A stretch of 64,000 nt of DNA. Origin: Puccinellia tenuiflora (Eukaryota; Streptophyta; Magnoliopsida; Poales; Poaceae). Below, one piece after another: positions 1 through 9,934 of the stretch. Where the stretch lies: assembly GCA_012064385.1 (NCBI GenBank), contig QRDG01000919.1, forward strand, positions 248,001 to 312,000. Reading direction: 5' to 3'. Every line of letters starts with the position of its first letter. Within the stretch, counting starts at the first letter, position 1. The position numbers and the translations under genes were made by a program. The notes under the pieces are model-generated. The model was not told the origin of the DNA, did not search any database, and saw only the letters and a program-made list of their open reading frames with translations.

Positions 1-181
1 TTGTTTTACTGTTTTTCGTTTATTTTTTCATTTATTGTTTTTCTTTTTAGGATCCAATTCGACGATACTATGTATATACAAAACAACTAAAGAAGGAATT
101 ACACAAACATCGCCATAAGTTGTCGAATCTTTACATATAGTATCATATAAGTTGTCCAACCCTATTAACATACATAAAACC

Positions 182-3100
182 CTAGTTGCCCGGTGAATAA
201 AATTCTCCATTTTTATTTATGACTTGATCTAAGAAGAATGCCGCCAGCTCCTCTTGAATTGCTCGCAAGCGGTCTTGTGGTAGGAGCATGTCCCGCATCT
301 CTTCGATCTATATAATTTATGGAAGGGGTCAATTAATATATATATATGAGAGAATCTCAACACAATTGATTGTAATAAAATAGTATTGTGAATATTGTTT
401 ACTTACTTCAAGATGTTCTAAGAGTCTGCTCCTCTGATAACACCTCTGGCGAATGAACTCGCAGACATACAATCCACATAAGTGATTTCCGGATCCCTGT
501 CTCGGGCACTTTATAAGAACAAAGTTCAATCAAAATAATAATCAAGCATGATAATATTATTAAACTTCAATCAAATAGATGCCCGAGTCTAGCTAGAACT
601 ACTTACCGCCATGTCTTTAAATTCAAGCTCATCTGTCCATTCACCCGGAGCCCTGTTGGTGAACCGTTTCCAAGCCCTGGAAGTCAATGAAAAAGAATAA
701 ATGACTTATTAATTACTACATACCAGGAAATGAACGAAAGTTGCCGATGTAGTGCCATAATGATTGAAATTACCTCTGGATCATTCCCTTCATGTCCTCC
801 CAGTTCCCTGGTTGATCACGTAGCGGGTCCATGACTTGTACTATTCCTTTGTCAGGAATAATGATAAATAACAAATAGTGGAACCTGCGCACGAATTACT
901 CGTCAATTACACTTAATTAACATGGAGTATAGAAGGTGTATAGACACTAACACTCACCCGAAGTTGTAAGGAAATAGTATTTGTGTTTTAGTTTCTTGCT
1001 TCCTTAACGCAAGTACCAAGAGGTCCTCCGTTTCCTTTTCTTTATGTATAAGATTGTACTGATGAATGACATGTGGGTCAACGAACCCAATGTCATAGAT
1101 TCCAGATAATCTGCATTCTCGAATCTTCAATCTGCATAATAGAGTGAGGATAATTACAAATATGTTTAACGAGCTGAGTTAGAGACTTAGTTACAGATAA
1201 AAATACTTACAGACAATAGGCACTGACGATAGATTTGTCGATGGCATCTTGTTGGAATAACTGAAACAGTTCTTCAAATTCAACCTGGACCTGGGCAGTT
1301 CCACGACCGTAATGCTCTTCTTTAACCTCCAGGTTGATCCAGTTTTTCCCTTCCTTTGCTGCTTCCATGTACCACGCATTCAATCTTCGCATTTTTGTTG
1401 GAAGGTTCGGGACCTTCTCTGGTTTGACAAAAGGCTCCCCGTGCTTGTATTTGTACTTGTCTGTGATCACCTCAGCAGTGGGATACTCTATTAGCGAGCC
1501 CAAGTATTCAGCCATGGTCACACCAAGCTCAGCGGCGGCTTTTTTGATTTGTTTGTTAGTTAATTGTTTAGGCCGAGGGACATCGGAACACACCCTTAGC
1601 GGGGGGCATGATTGCTTCTCCTGTTGTCCGAGCTGAGGAACTCCTTGACCGTATGGACGCGCCTTCGGCTTCGGAATATTGCGTGCCCTCAGAACATTGG
1701 GCGGCACCTGAGCATCACGTGCCTTTATAATTGTTCGGTCGTAGTCCGGTAAAATCTGCTCAGCCGTTGGTCGCGTCAGGTTTCTCAGTGTTCTCTCAAC
1801 TAAGACCGGATCTAGTGGGACCTTTTGTGGCCGCTTCGGTGCTAACTGGCGTCTGACATCCTCTTTAACCCACACTTCTAGCTCTGCTTTGGTCATTTCG
1901 TAAGGTAATTTCTCGATAGGCTTGGCGGGTTTCGCTTTCTTCTGATGACTTGTACCACTAGAACCCGAGGCAGAGGCGGCGCAGGCGGTGCTCTTCCGCT
2001 TTTGAACACGACTATGAGCCTGTGACGGCTGAGGCTGCGGAGGAGATGCCTGACACGGCGGAGACGGCTGAGGCGGTGGAGACGGCTGACGCGGCGGAGG
2101 AGATGGCTGACGCTGCGGAGGAGATGGCTGTCGCGGCGGAGACGGCTGGGGTGGCGGAGACGGCTGACGCGGCGGAGACGGCTGACGCGGCGGAGACGGC
2201 TGAGGTGGCGGAGACGGCTGATGCGGCGGAGACGGCTGAGGCGGCGGAGACGGTGACCTTGGCTTCCAATTTGGAAGCACAATGTGTTCCTTTCGCCATA
2301 GAACAGTAGTTTTTCTACCATACCTCAGTGCAGTCTCGTCTTCACCCGTAGGGTAGTCAAGCTGCAGATCCTCGTATCCTTTCATGACTTCATCCACTAC
2401 GACAATAGAATATCCATCTGGAATCGGCCGCGAATGGTAAGTACCATTAGCAGCTAAGACTACGCCGACCGCCACCTTCACGGTTATGTTCATCAATGGA
2501 GCATGTAGCTCACAATTTTCCCTCTCCGTGATATCATCCACGGGGTAGCGACGAGCCGAGATATCTGGCCGAAAGAGCTCCGTGGAAGCCACGCTGCTTT
2601 TCCGCTGAGATGGTGGGCCGCTATCTTGCTGAGAAGGATCTTCGTGCCGGTGAGCTTCCTGTGTGGTAAGTGAATCAAGGATCTGCTGCTGCCTAGTTAA
2701 TCTATCTTCAATCTGCTTCAGCCGATCTGCCTCCTCTGCCTTCTTCCTCCCTCGGCTTCTATAACTGTCAGCGTCATCTGGAAATCCATACTTCCACGGT
2801 ACGGAGCCTTCTGTGCCTCGTGTCCGACCTTTGTGTTCTGGATTCCCGAGGGCCCGTGACAGCTCGTCCTTCTCTCTGTTTGGAACGAACTCCCCGGCTT
2901 CTACCTCCTTCATTATCTTCTGAAGTTCAGCGAGAGGGGTTGCAAGTTGTGCTTTTGTAAAGATGCACTTCCCTGTTTCTAGGTGCAACGTTCCCCCATG
3001 CCCGAAGAACCAAAGTTTTGCCCGATCAGCCCACCGCTGCGTCTTAGGAATTATCCCTTGTTCAAGCAGGGCGTTCTCAAGTCTCTCCACCTTAGGCTTG

Positions 3101-6100
3101 ATAGCCCTGTAGCCACCTGACCCCATGCTATGGTGATATTCCTTCTTGGAAGCATTTTTCTTATTAGTTGCTGACCTTTTCTTAGCCTCGTCAGATATCT
3201 TGTACTTGACAAATTCCTCCCACTGATCCCTTAGCTTTTCATACGCTCCAGTGAACTCCGGAGTCTTTTTTTGAAGGACAAAGTCCTTGTGCAATCTTTT
3301 CTTCCAGTTTGCAAATTGTTCGGCCATCTTCTTCAGTGCCCACTCCTTGACCTTTTTCTCTATGGGATCCACGTAATTTGGATCCTCCTCCTCTAACGGA
3401 TGAGCGTCGTCGTCTTGACGAGGAAGCGTGAAATTAGCCATTAGCGTCGTCCAAAGATTTTCTTTCACTCTATCGTCAACAAAAGTGAGAGACGAGCGTT
3501 CTGTCGCCTTCGGCTCATTCCATTCTTGAGTGGTGATCGGGACGTTGTCCCTAACAACAACTCCGCACTGACTTACAAACTTGACAAAATGTGTCAGCGG
3601 TCTGCCATCTGGAGCTACTGCTTCGATCTTGTATCTCTCTTCTTTATCACACCTTTTGGATGGGCCTCGTTTGGGGATAGAAGAAGATTTGCTCGATCCG
3701 GAGGGCTAAAAGAAGAAAGATAGTTAATGCATATATATATATATATATCAACGCAGATTTGCTACCCAGATGGGTATCTACGCATATGCCGCATGCCATC
3801 CGATAAAGTCCACATGATCTCCTACAGCGTCCGTGCGTCTGACGGTAATGCCTCCGTGCCTCGTGATGACAACCGTGAGCAGCTGGCACTCGCGTCCGCA
3901 CCATATAGTTTTGAGTTCAAGCGCAAAGATGAACGGCATCAGTGCGCGGCGTGGTCCCTGTCACCGCGACCGTTAGATATTTCACCATGCATACATTGTT
4001 TTTCGTCTCTCTCTGACCACCGGCCATGCTAGCATGTGCTTCATTATTTTATCTCTCTCGTAACAAGAATGGAAAGTCCGTCCGCGCGCGGAAATTTCTT
4101 TGGACAGCAGAGCGAATCCGCTGGGTTTTTTCTGTTTTGGAAGCAGCCTTTACAGACATGGCGCAGCGTCACGTCAATGGATTAATCTGCTGCCCATCAG
4201 CTGAGCGGTGTGGTGTGCCAGTGGTTGGCGAGGCGATTAAATATGACAGTGAGAAGTGGTTGGATTGTTGTGGCGCTGCGGCGAAGTGTGCCGTCGAGTA
4301 ATCCAAAATTCATGATCTTTTGTTTGTCTACAAGTTTGATATTTGGGCAAGGAAAATAATCTGTTTTATAGATTGATTTGAGAAAAGAGCTAGCCGTTGG
4401 TGTTCAGGTTGTGAAAAAATAACATTTGGGAAAGCTGCAGAGTGATCGTGGGCGTCACGCGTGTCGCTTACACATACCAGGCCTCCCAGGTGGGACCGTA
4501 GTTTTTTTTTATCTTAATATCCGACTGGAAAACCAATAAAGAGGAGAATTAACAAATTTATTTGATTTTATTTTTATCCCGAACGGATTACATATAGGGA
4601 TTAGGGAATGCATCACGAACTGAAAACAAGGGTGGAACCATCAGGTCCTACAGATTACATACGCACTCTCGAACTGGAAAAAAAATCTAGAACCGCTCGA
4701 GGACCTGGACGAGTCATCTCCTGCGTGCCGGCGAGACAAATCAGTTGTTGCGGTCAGCTAGGCGGCGCCACCGCAACTGACAACAACATCTGATCCTGGG
4801 AAGAACAATCTGTGAAGGCCAGCATCCAAATTAGACAGGCCCGTCGCCAACACACACAAAAAAAGATTGAAGCAAAGACTTTGGACAGGCGCATCGCCAA
4901 ATCATGCGGCAGGGATAGACAGAGCTAACGCAAAGAGATTGAAGCAAAAAATTATGCCAGAGAAACGACAGAAACGAAAGCTACAATTTTTGAAAGAACA
5001 AACAAAAGAAACGCACAAATAAAACGAAAAATAAGAGAAAAGATCTGGATTAGGATTCGTGCAGCAACGAGCTGAGTGGGGGAGGCCGGATCAGATCTCC
5101 ACATCGCGCGTAGCTTCCTCGGCTCTGCATCGCGCACTGGTCGTTGGAAAATTCCACAACGGGCCGGGTTGCATTGGTGCTCGAACTTCCGTTGTGGACC
5201 GGAGGCTGGAGAGTGGAGACGGGTCGTGACGCGCATAGAGGAACGAAAATCTCCACCAGATCCGGCGGGCCACCGTCGCCCTGTCTCGATTACGGATGCT
5301 TAGAAGAATGCGTGACGGGATCCTGCACCGTAAGCGCATCCTAGACAATCGACCGCGCTCGAAGACGACCTTGTGCCGGCGGTGGCCCAGGAACCGAGCT
5401 ACCGCAGCCCGAGCTGGCGGGGGGTGGGGATCCAATCCACGGCCCTGCCGGCGACGGAGGAGATCATGGGGAGCTCGTGGCCTAGCTGCGGATGCGTGGC
5501 AGCGTGGGGACACCATGGGACTTCGTGTCTGTCCAGCACCGTGCAGGCGTCGCCCCTGGACGCTTGCCACCGGACTCGGGAAAGGAGGTGGTTGTGCTCT
5601 TGCTTTGCGTGCGGACTTTCCGCCCACTCCACGTTCGGTCCGCGCTGCTCATGGTATGCCCAAGATCTGTCCCAGCGGGGATCGGTAAGTAAACAAAAAA
5701 ATAGATTGGTTCGAATCACGGCAGGACAAATCAATGAAGAAACATAGGAATTAACTTACTTGCGACCGGCGAGGAAGATGGCGAAAGGTGTGGAGAGGGG
5801 TTCAAGCTGTGCTTCGGCGGATGGATACAAGCGAGTTATTACTCAAAGTTTCTTCTGTGAGAGGAAAACAGGAAGCCGCACATGCCCACCGCGCGTCATC
5901 GTTTACTCGTAGACGGTGTGGCTTTTCTCACCACCGTACAAACGAAAAACGTTGCGGTGCCGGTGGAGCGGCGCAGGGTGGGACCGATCGGATGATGAGC
6001 GCTAATATTTGAAGCGCTGGCGTGCTCTTGTTTTGACGGAGCCGTTCAGAGTTGTTTGCTTCGAAATTCTGTGCGCTACAATCATGTGCTCTCTATAGGA

Positions 6101-6155
6101 GATCCGACGGTGGCATGGTGGTGCGTAGCTACCCACCATGGCATCCCACTATTTC

Positions 6156-6252
<97 letters not shown>

Positions 6253-6470
6253 TCAAATAGTGGATTTAGTCAATATAGGGTTAGTTAATATACCGCGCCG
6301 GAGTTTGTAGTAATAATTGTCCGGTCACCATCATCACCGGATGCCTCAGCTTCTATCTGCGCTCCCTCGCCGGAGTCGTTCAGAAAGCTCGAGGTGAACT
6401 CCAACTCATCTTCACCGCGGATAATATCTTGCAATATGTTCTCCTGATTTTCGTCTCTGTTGTGATCCAT
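182..6470 (-). CDS. CACTA-element accessory protein: Transposase_24-like region plus Ulp1/C48 cysteine protease
   Basis: Seven coding exons join in frame with GT-AG introns: 6470-6294, 3705-1211, 1131-958, 884-774, 676-607, 508-407 and 307-182. Together they encode about 1,084 aa with no internal stop. The start is the ATG at 6470, just after a splice acceptor (ttgcag). Exon 1 is acidic. Exon 2 carries the region typical of plant CACTA second ORFs (VVVRDNVPIT, then EWALKKMAEQFANWKKRL), a Lys/Arg-rich stretch and a long Pro-Ser-rich repeat. The last five exons make a C48 (Ulp1/SUMO-protease-like) domain: the His lies in FGFHYLLFII, the Asp in VMDPLRDQPG and the Cys in NHLCGLYVCEFIRQ. Such fusions are known in grass CACTA/Caspar elements. 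The substrate and role in transposition are not known from sequence. Intron 1 (6293-3706) is swollen by a probable insertion. The protein is a transposon product, not a host gene. Confidence 0.85.
2029..2256 (-). repeat. 18-bp coding minisatellite (PSPPRQ/PSPPPQ repeat)
   Basis: Inside exon 2 of the CACTA protease gene an 18-bp unit (ggcggagacggctgacgc on the plus strand) recurs about a dozen times with small changes. It encodes a six-residue Pro-Ser-Pro-Pro-(Arg/Pro/His)-Gln repeat on the minus strand. Several other frames also stay open through it because the unit length is a multiple of three. Confidence 0.9.
3749..6157. mobile_element. probable MULE-like insertion in intron 1 of the CACTA protease gene, between two TA tracts
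   Basis: The intron is interrupted by 2.4 kb bounded on both sides by TA microsatellite (3731-3748 and 6158-6249). The inner ends form an imperfect inverted repeat of about 50 bp: gggtatctacgca and catgcca near 3771-3797 match gggtagctacgca and catgcca read on the minus strand from about 6139, and both arms then reach a gatctccta block. A duplicated target cannot be seen because the target is itself TA repeat. The middle (5,040-5,700) is GC-rich with overlapping spurious ORFs, as in elements that captured gene pieces. No transposase is visible. MULE assignment is an inference from the long, weak inverted ends. Confidence 0.4.
6158..6249. repeat. (TA)n microsatellite
   Basis: About 46 uninterrupted TA dinucleotides lie in intron 1 of the CACTA protease gene. 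A shorter TA tract at 3731-3748 is probably the other half of the same tract, separated by the insertion. Confidence 0.95.
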
Positions 6471-6630
6471 AGTTTCTGCAAGGACAATTGACCGGGTGGT
6501 TAATGAAAATTAACCCATTCTTATTCTTATTCTTATTCTTTTAATTCTATTCTTATTCTTATTCTACACTAATTATTAAAATAGCTAACACAATTGCTAA
6601 CACTAATTATTAGTGTTAACACAATTGCTA

Positions 6631-6912
6631 ACATTTCAAAATAGCTAACATTTTAATTATTCAAAATAGCTAACATTATTTAAAATAGCTAACAATTGCT
6701 AACACTAATTAATACAAATTGCTAACATTTCAAAATAGCTAACATTTTAATTATTCAAAATAGCTAACATTATTTAAAATAGCTAACAATTGCTAACACT
6801 AATTAATACAAATTGCTAACATTTCAAAATAGCTAACATTTTAATTATTCAAAATAGCTAACATTATTTAAAATAGCTAACAATTGCTAACACTAATTAA
6901 TACAAATTGCTA
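6631..6912. repeat. 94-bp AT-rich tandem repeat, three copies
   Basis: Units starting at 6631, 6725 and 6819 are almost identical and are themselves built from the short word 'aatagctaacatt'. The array lies upstream (minus strand) of the protease-gene ATG, in what looks like the 5' leader intron, because an acceptor (ttgcag) directly precedes the ATG exon. A short (ttattc)n stretch lies at about 6510-6565. Confidence 0.9.
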
Positions 6913-6999
6913 ACACAATTGCTAACACTAATTATTAAAATAGCTAACAATTGCTAAATGATGAACACATGACGTCATGGTGATGTCACCGATGAACTT

Positions 7000-7500
7000 G
7001 GGCACGGCTTGATCACGAAATCGTGCAATCGGCTTGAAATTGGGCACTGGCATGGGCTCTAGGAGCTAGAGGAGGCCGAGAAGAGTACGGGGTGGCGGTG
7101 GAATGGACCAAATGGTCGCCGGAGGACCGACGGCGACCATGTCCGCGGCGGCGGGCGGTGTGGTTCTTCGTGGAGCGCGGGAGGGAGAGGGTGGAGGGGT
7201 CCCAGAGGACGGGGTGCTCACCGCTGGGAGGTCGGAGGAGGCTGGTGACGGGTGGCGACCGGCGGAGGAAGCTCGGCCGGCGGAGGTTGCCGGAGGAGGC
7301 GAGATGACGTGATGCGGAGGCTCGGGCGGCCGGCGAGGAGAAGGAGAGGGCGGCCTCGGCTCGGGCGGGCTTGGGCGGCACGTCGAGGGCGGCACGTGGC
7401 GGCCGGCGGCGAGCAGCGAGGACGCCGGAAAATCGGGCAGCCTGCCGGCGTGGGGGAGGGGTCCGTGCGCGCGTCCTTAGCAAGTTTGCGAGAATGAAGG
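7000..7500 (-). promoter_or_regulatory. GC-rich leader region of the CACTA protease gene
   Basis: This strongly GC-rich stretch is open in several frames on both strands with no recognisable product. It lies between the subterminal repeats (7540-7742) and the 5' leader intron of the protease gene. In position and composition it fits a promoter/5' untranslated exon. No start site was located. Confidence 0.35.
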
Positions 7501-7539
7501 GGATCGGGGAGAAGAGAAGGAGGTTATAAGAGGAAAGGA

Positions 7540-7742
7540 CCTTTTGTCCCGGTTCGTGGCTGGAACCGGGACGAAAGACCCTTCCGTCCCGGTTCCAGCC
7601 ACCAACCGGGACGAAAGGGTGACCTTTCGTCCCGGTTGGTGGCTGGAACCGGGACGGAAGGGTATTTTTTCGGACACCGAAAAGGTGCGCGCCAAAAGAC
7701 CCTTTCGTCCCGGTTCCAGCCACCAACCGAGACGAAAGGTTC
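7540..7742. repeat. CACTA subterminal repeat block (ggaaccgggacgaaag type)
   Basis: At least five alternating direct and inverted copies of a hairpin-like word occur here (ccggttcgtggctgg / ccagccaccaaccgg). This is the usual form of CACTA subterminal repeats, where the element's own DNA-binding protein is thought to bind. The block probably marks the 5' end of the element carrying the protease gene. No CACTA terminal sequence is found beside it, so this end looks truncated. Confidence 0.75.
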
Positions 7743-7790
7743 TTTCAGGAATTAAAATTTGGGCGCCAACAAAAGTTTGTTCTGTTTTTT

Positions 7791-7895
7791 GTTTTAAACT
7801 TATAAAATTATAAATACAATATCTTTCGATCTGTTTATCAGAAAAAAACAATAATTTTGTTTTAAACTTATAAAATTATAAATACAATATCTTTC
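7791..7895. repeat. 37-bp direct repeat, period 68
   Basis: The AT-rich segment 7791-7827 recurs at 7859-7895 without change. It lies just outside the subterminal block, in sequence I cannot assign. Confidence 0.85.
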
Positions 7896-8184
7896 AAAAT
7901 GGAATTAAATATTTCTAGAAACTATAATTAAGTCTAGAAAGTTGTCCCGTTTCCAGCAGAATCAGCAGAAATTTGTGATTTTTAAAAGAGGTGGATGGAA
8001 ATCTTTTCTTAGAAAACAAATTGATTATTTGTGCATATAACATGTTCTAGCATATTAAAAAAATGAATCACCCAAGTTTGCAACATATTTCTGGTAGGTC
8101 CTTCACAAAAAAAAAACCATTTCTGACACTCGGAAAATGGAAAGTGGTTTTTTTTATTCAATAAAAAAAACTTCCTTCGTCAAC

Positions 8185-8248
8185 ATTGTCCGTGCTTCCA
8201 AGATGCATGTTTTTGTGGAATATGGACCCATTCAAACAAACTATGCCA
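8185..8248. repeat. 64-bp segment repeated at 9797-9860
   Basis: The segment running from attgtccgtgcttcc to caaactatgcca is found again 1.6 kb away with one mismatch. One copy lies beyond the pseudogene at 8458-8752 and the other beyond the broken transposase, so two related element fragments appear to lie in tandem. Confidence 0.9.
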
Positions 8249-8457
8249 TGTATTTGGCCATAACACCCGTTATTCGACACAAACCCTAGAATGTTAGGAG
8301 GAGATAGCTCTTTGTTGTGAACAAGTTTTCAACAGAACTGTCGTACTGCCTAGGACATATTCCAAGTTCTTGAGCCGTGGGGTGCTGAGCCGCCGGCGCT
8401 GCGCATCCAAAGAGAAGGAACCCTCACAGGGTCATAGCTCACGTGAGAAGGAACCCT

Positions 8458-8752
8458 CTAAAGAAACGACCACCTACTGTCATACTGCCTATCCAATAGA
8501 TACATGTAGCGACGGACGTGCTCATCCTCCTCCCTGATACGGCGACGTACCCACCTCCTCGGAGGCCGGCACCCTCTGCACCGAGCGTGGTCCACGCGAC
8601 TGCCACCACAGAAGATCCGGGTCGACGACGTCATCCGGATTCCTCACCAAGCTGCGCGTCCCGGAAGGTAGCACCTCCCAGTGCCAGCCCGGTGGAGCCC
8701 AGTCCCGCACATCGCCCCTCTGGTCCGACATGGACATCGTCGTCGAGAACAC
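8458..8752 (-). pseudogene. short CACTA-associated ORF of unknown function, frameshifted
   Basis: An ATG at 8752 opens a reading frame with WAPPGWHWEVLPSGTRS and VDPDLLWWQ. It stops early at about 8522. In another frame the sequence continues from a run of Arg/Glu (REEDEHVRRY) to RQYDSRWSFL and a stop at 8458, so one base appears lost or gained near 8545. The style matches short hypothetical proteins often annotated in Triticeae CACTA elements. No enzymatic motif is visible. A TATA-like word lies about 100 bp upstream and a 182-bp repeat array lies upstream of that, which suggests a transcription unit at the end of an element. Confidence 0.55.
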
Positions 8753-8852
8753 CTAAGTCAAAAACGCCTAAGTCAAAATTTTGTTACAATGGAAGAGTGA
8801 TGAGGTTGCAGATATGAGTTTAGATGTGATATGGCAATGGCGGCCAAGCCTA

Positions 8853-8862
8853 CATATATAGA
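8853..8862 (-). promoter_or_regulatory. TATA box candidate
   Basis: The minus strand reads ctctatatatgtagg, 100 bp upstream of the ATG at 8752 and directly next to the subterminal repeat array. This spacing would suit a start of transcription near 8825. Confidence 0.5.
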
Positions 8863-8869
8863 GTGATCA

Positions 8870-9351
8870 GGGCCTTTAGTACCGGTTCGTGTTACCAACC
8901 GGGACTAAAGAAGCACACGGATCGTGTGTTTCTTTCAAGCGCTTGTGAGCCGTTGGATCAGGGGTGTGTTTCTTTAGAGCGCTTGTGAGCCATTGGATCA
9001 GAAGCACACGGATCGTGTGTTTCCTTCGAGCGCTTGTGAGCTGTTGGATCAGGGCCTTTAGTACCGGTTCGTGTTACCAACCGGGACTAAAGAAGCACAC
9101 GGATCGTGTGTTTCTTTCAAGCGATTGTGAGCCGTTGGATCAGGGGTGTGTTTCTTTAGAGCGCTTGTGAGCCATTGGATCAGAAGCACACGGATCGTGT
9201 GTTTCCTTCGAGCGCTTGTGAGCTGTTGGATCAGGACCTTTAGTACCGGTTCGTGTTACCAACCGGGACTAAAGAAGCACACGGATCGTGTGTTTCTTTC
9301 AAGCGATTGTGAGCCGTTGGATCAGGGGTGTGTTTCTTTAGAGCGCTTGTA
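8870..9351. repeat. 182-bp tandem repeat, about 2.6 copies (CACTA subterminal)
   Basis: Units begin at 8870, 9052 and 9234 with only isolated base changes, and the third unit is cut short. Each unit contains an inverted pair (taccggttcgtg / caaccgggacta) followed by three related copies of a gatcgtgtgtttc...gcttgtgagc...ttggatcag word, so there is repetition inside repetition. The matching plus-strand ORFs are by-products of the repeat. Confidence 0.95.
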
Positions 9352-9429
9352 CACCTTCTAATCGCCTATAAATAGCGACGTCCCTGCAGGGAAATGGCAC
9401 ACAACGAGTGTCTACCTTTACCACCGAAC

Positions 9430-9763
9430 CCAATGGTTGGATTTAACCTACCCGCTGGCATGTTCCCTAACACAAGCCCTCGAGTAGGTTGAATCCAACC
9501 ACTGGATTAGGGTGACACAATGATGAATTGCCGAGGAGGTGGGAGTGGCTGCAAGGCTCTTTGATGATCTACAACATTCCCAACACTTTTTGGGACGGTC
9601 GTTAGATCATCAAAGAAGTCTTGCGGCTGCTTGGATCGAAGGTCGATTTGCTGCTCACTTCAGTTCATCGACCGAATACAAATCATTCGGATTCCCGTCA
9701 TACAGCCCAACGGTGCATTTGATATGCAGGCACTCACGAGCCACCGTTGGGCTGTATGACGGG
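9430..9763. repeat. cluster of three inverted repeats (foldbacks)
   Basis: Three separate stem-loops lie in 335 bp. The pair 9430-9453 / 9484-9505 is imperfect, 9559-9570 / 9604-9615 is a perfect 12-bp pair, and 9694-9715 / 9742-9763 is a perfect 22-bp pair with a 26-base loop. They lie downstream of the broken transposase. No protein is evident here. Confidence 0.8.
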
Positions 9764-9934
9764 GAAACCGTGTGCATTTGATAAAAGGTTTAATACATTG
9801 TCCGTGCTTCCAAGATGCATGTTTGTGTGGAATATGGACCCATTCAAACAAACTATGCCAAGTTTATTATTACACATCAGAGAAGACGAAGGCGGGAAGC
9901 GGTGGAAGATCATCAGAGAAGTCTTGCCGCTTTC

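Noticed and set aside
5091..5627. 178-codon Arg-rich ORF in the MULE-like insert
   Set aside because: It overlaps open frames on the other strand and has no recognisable sequence. Captured exon pieces are possible, but a gene cannot be supported.
6052..6310. ORFs with long Ile-Tyr runs
   Set aside because: They are translations of the TA microsatellite.
8964..9361. Two repeated peptide ORFs of about 70 codons
   Set aside because: They are translations of the 182-bp tandem repeat, with the same peptide at exactly one repeat length apart.
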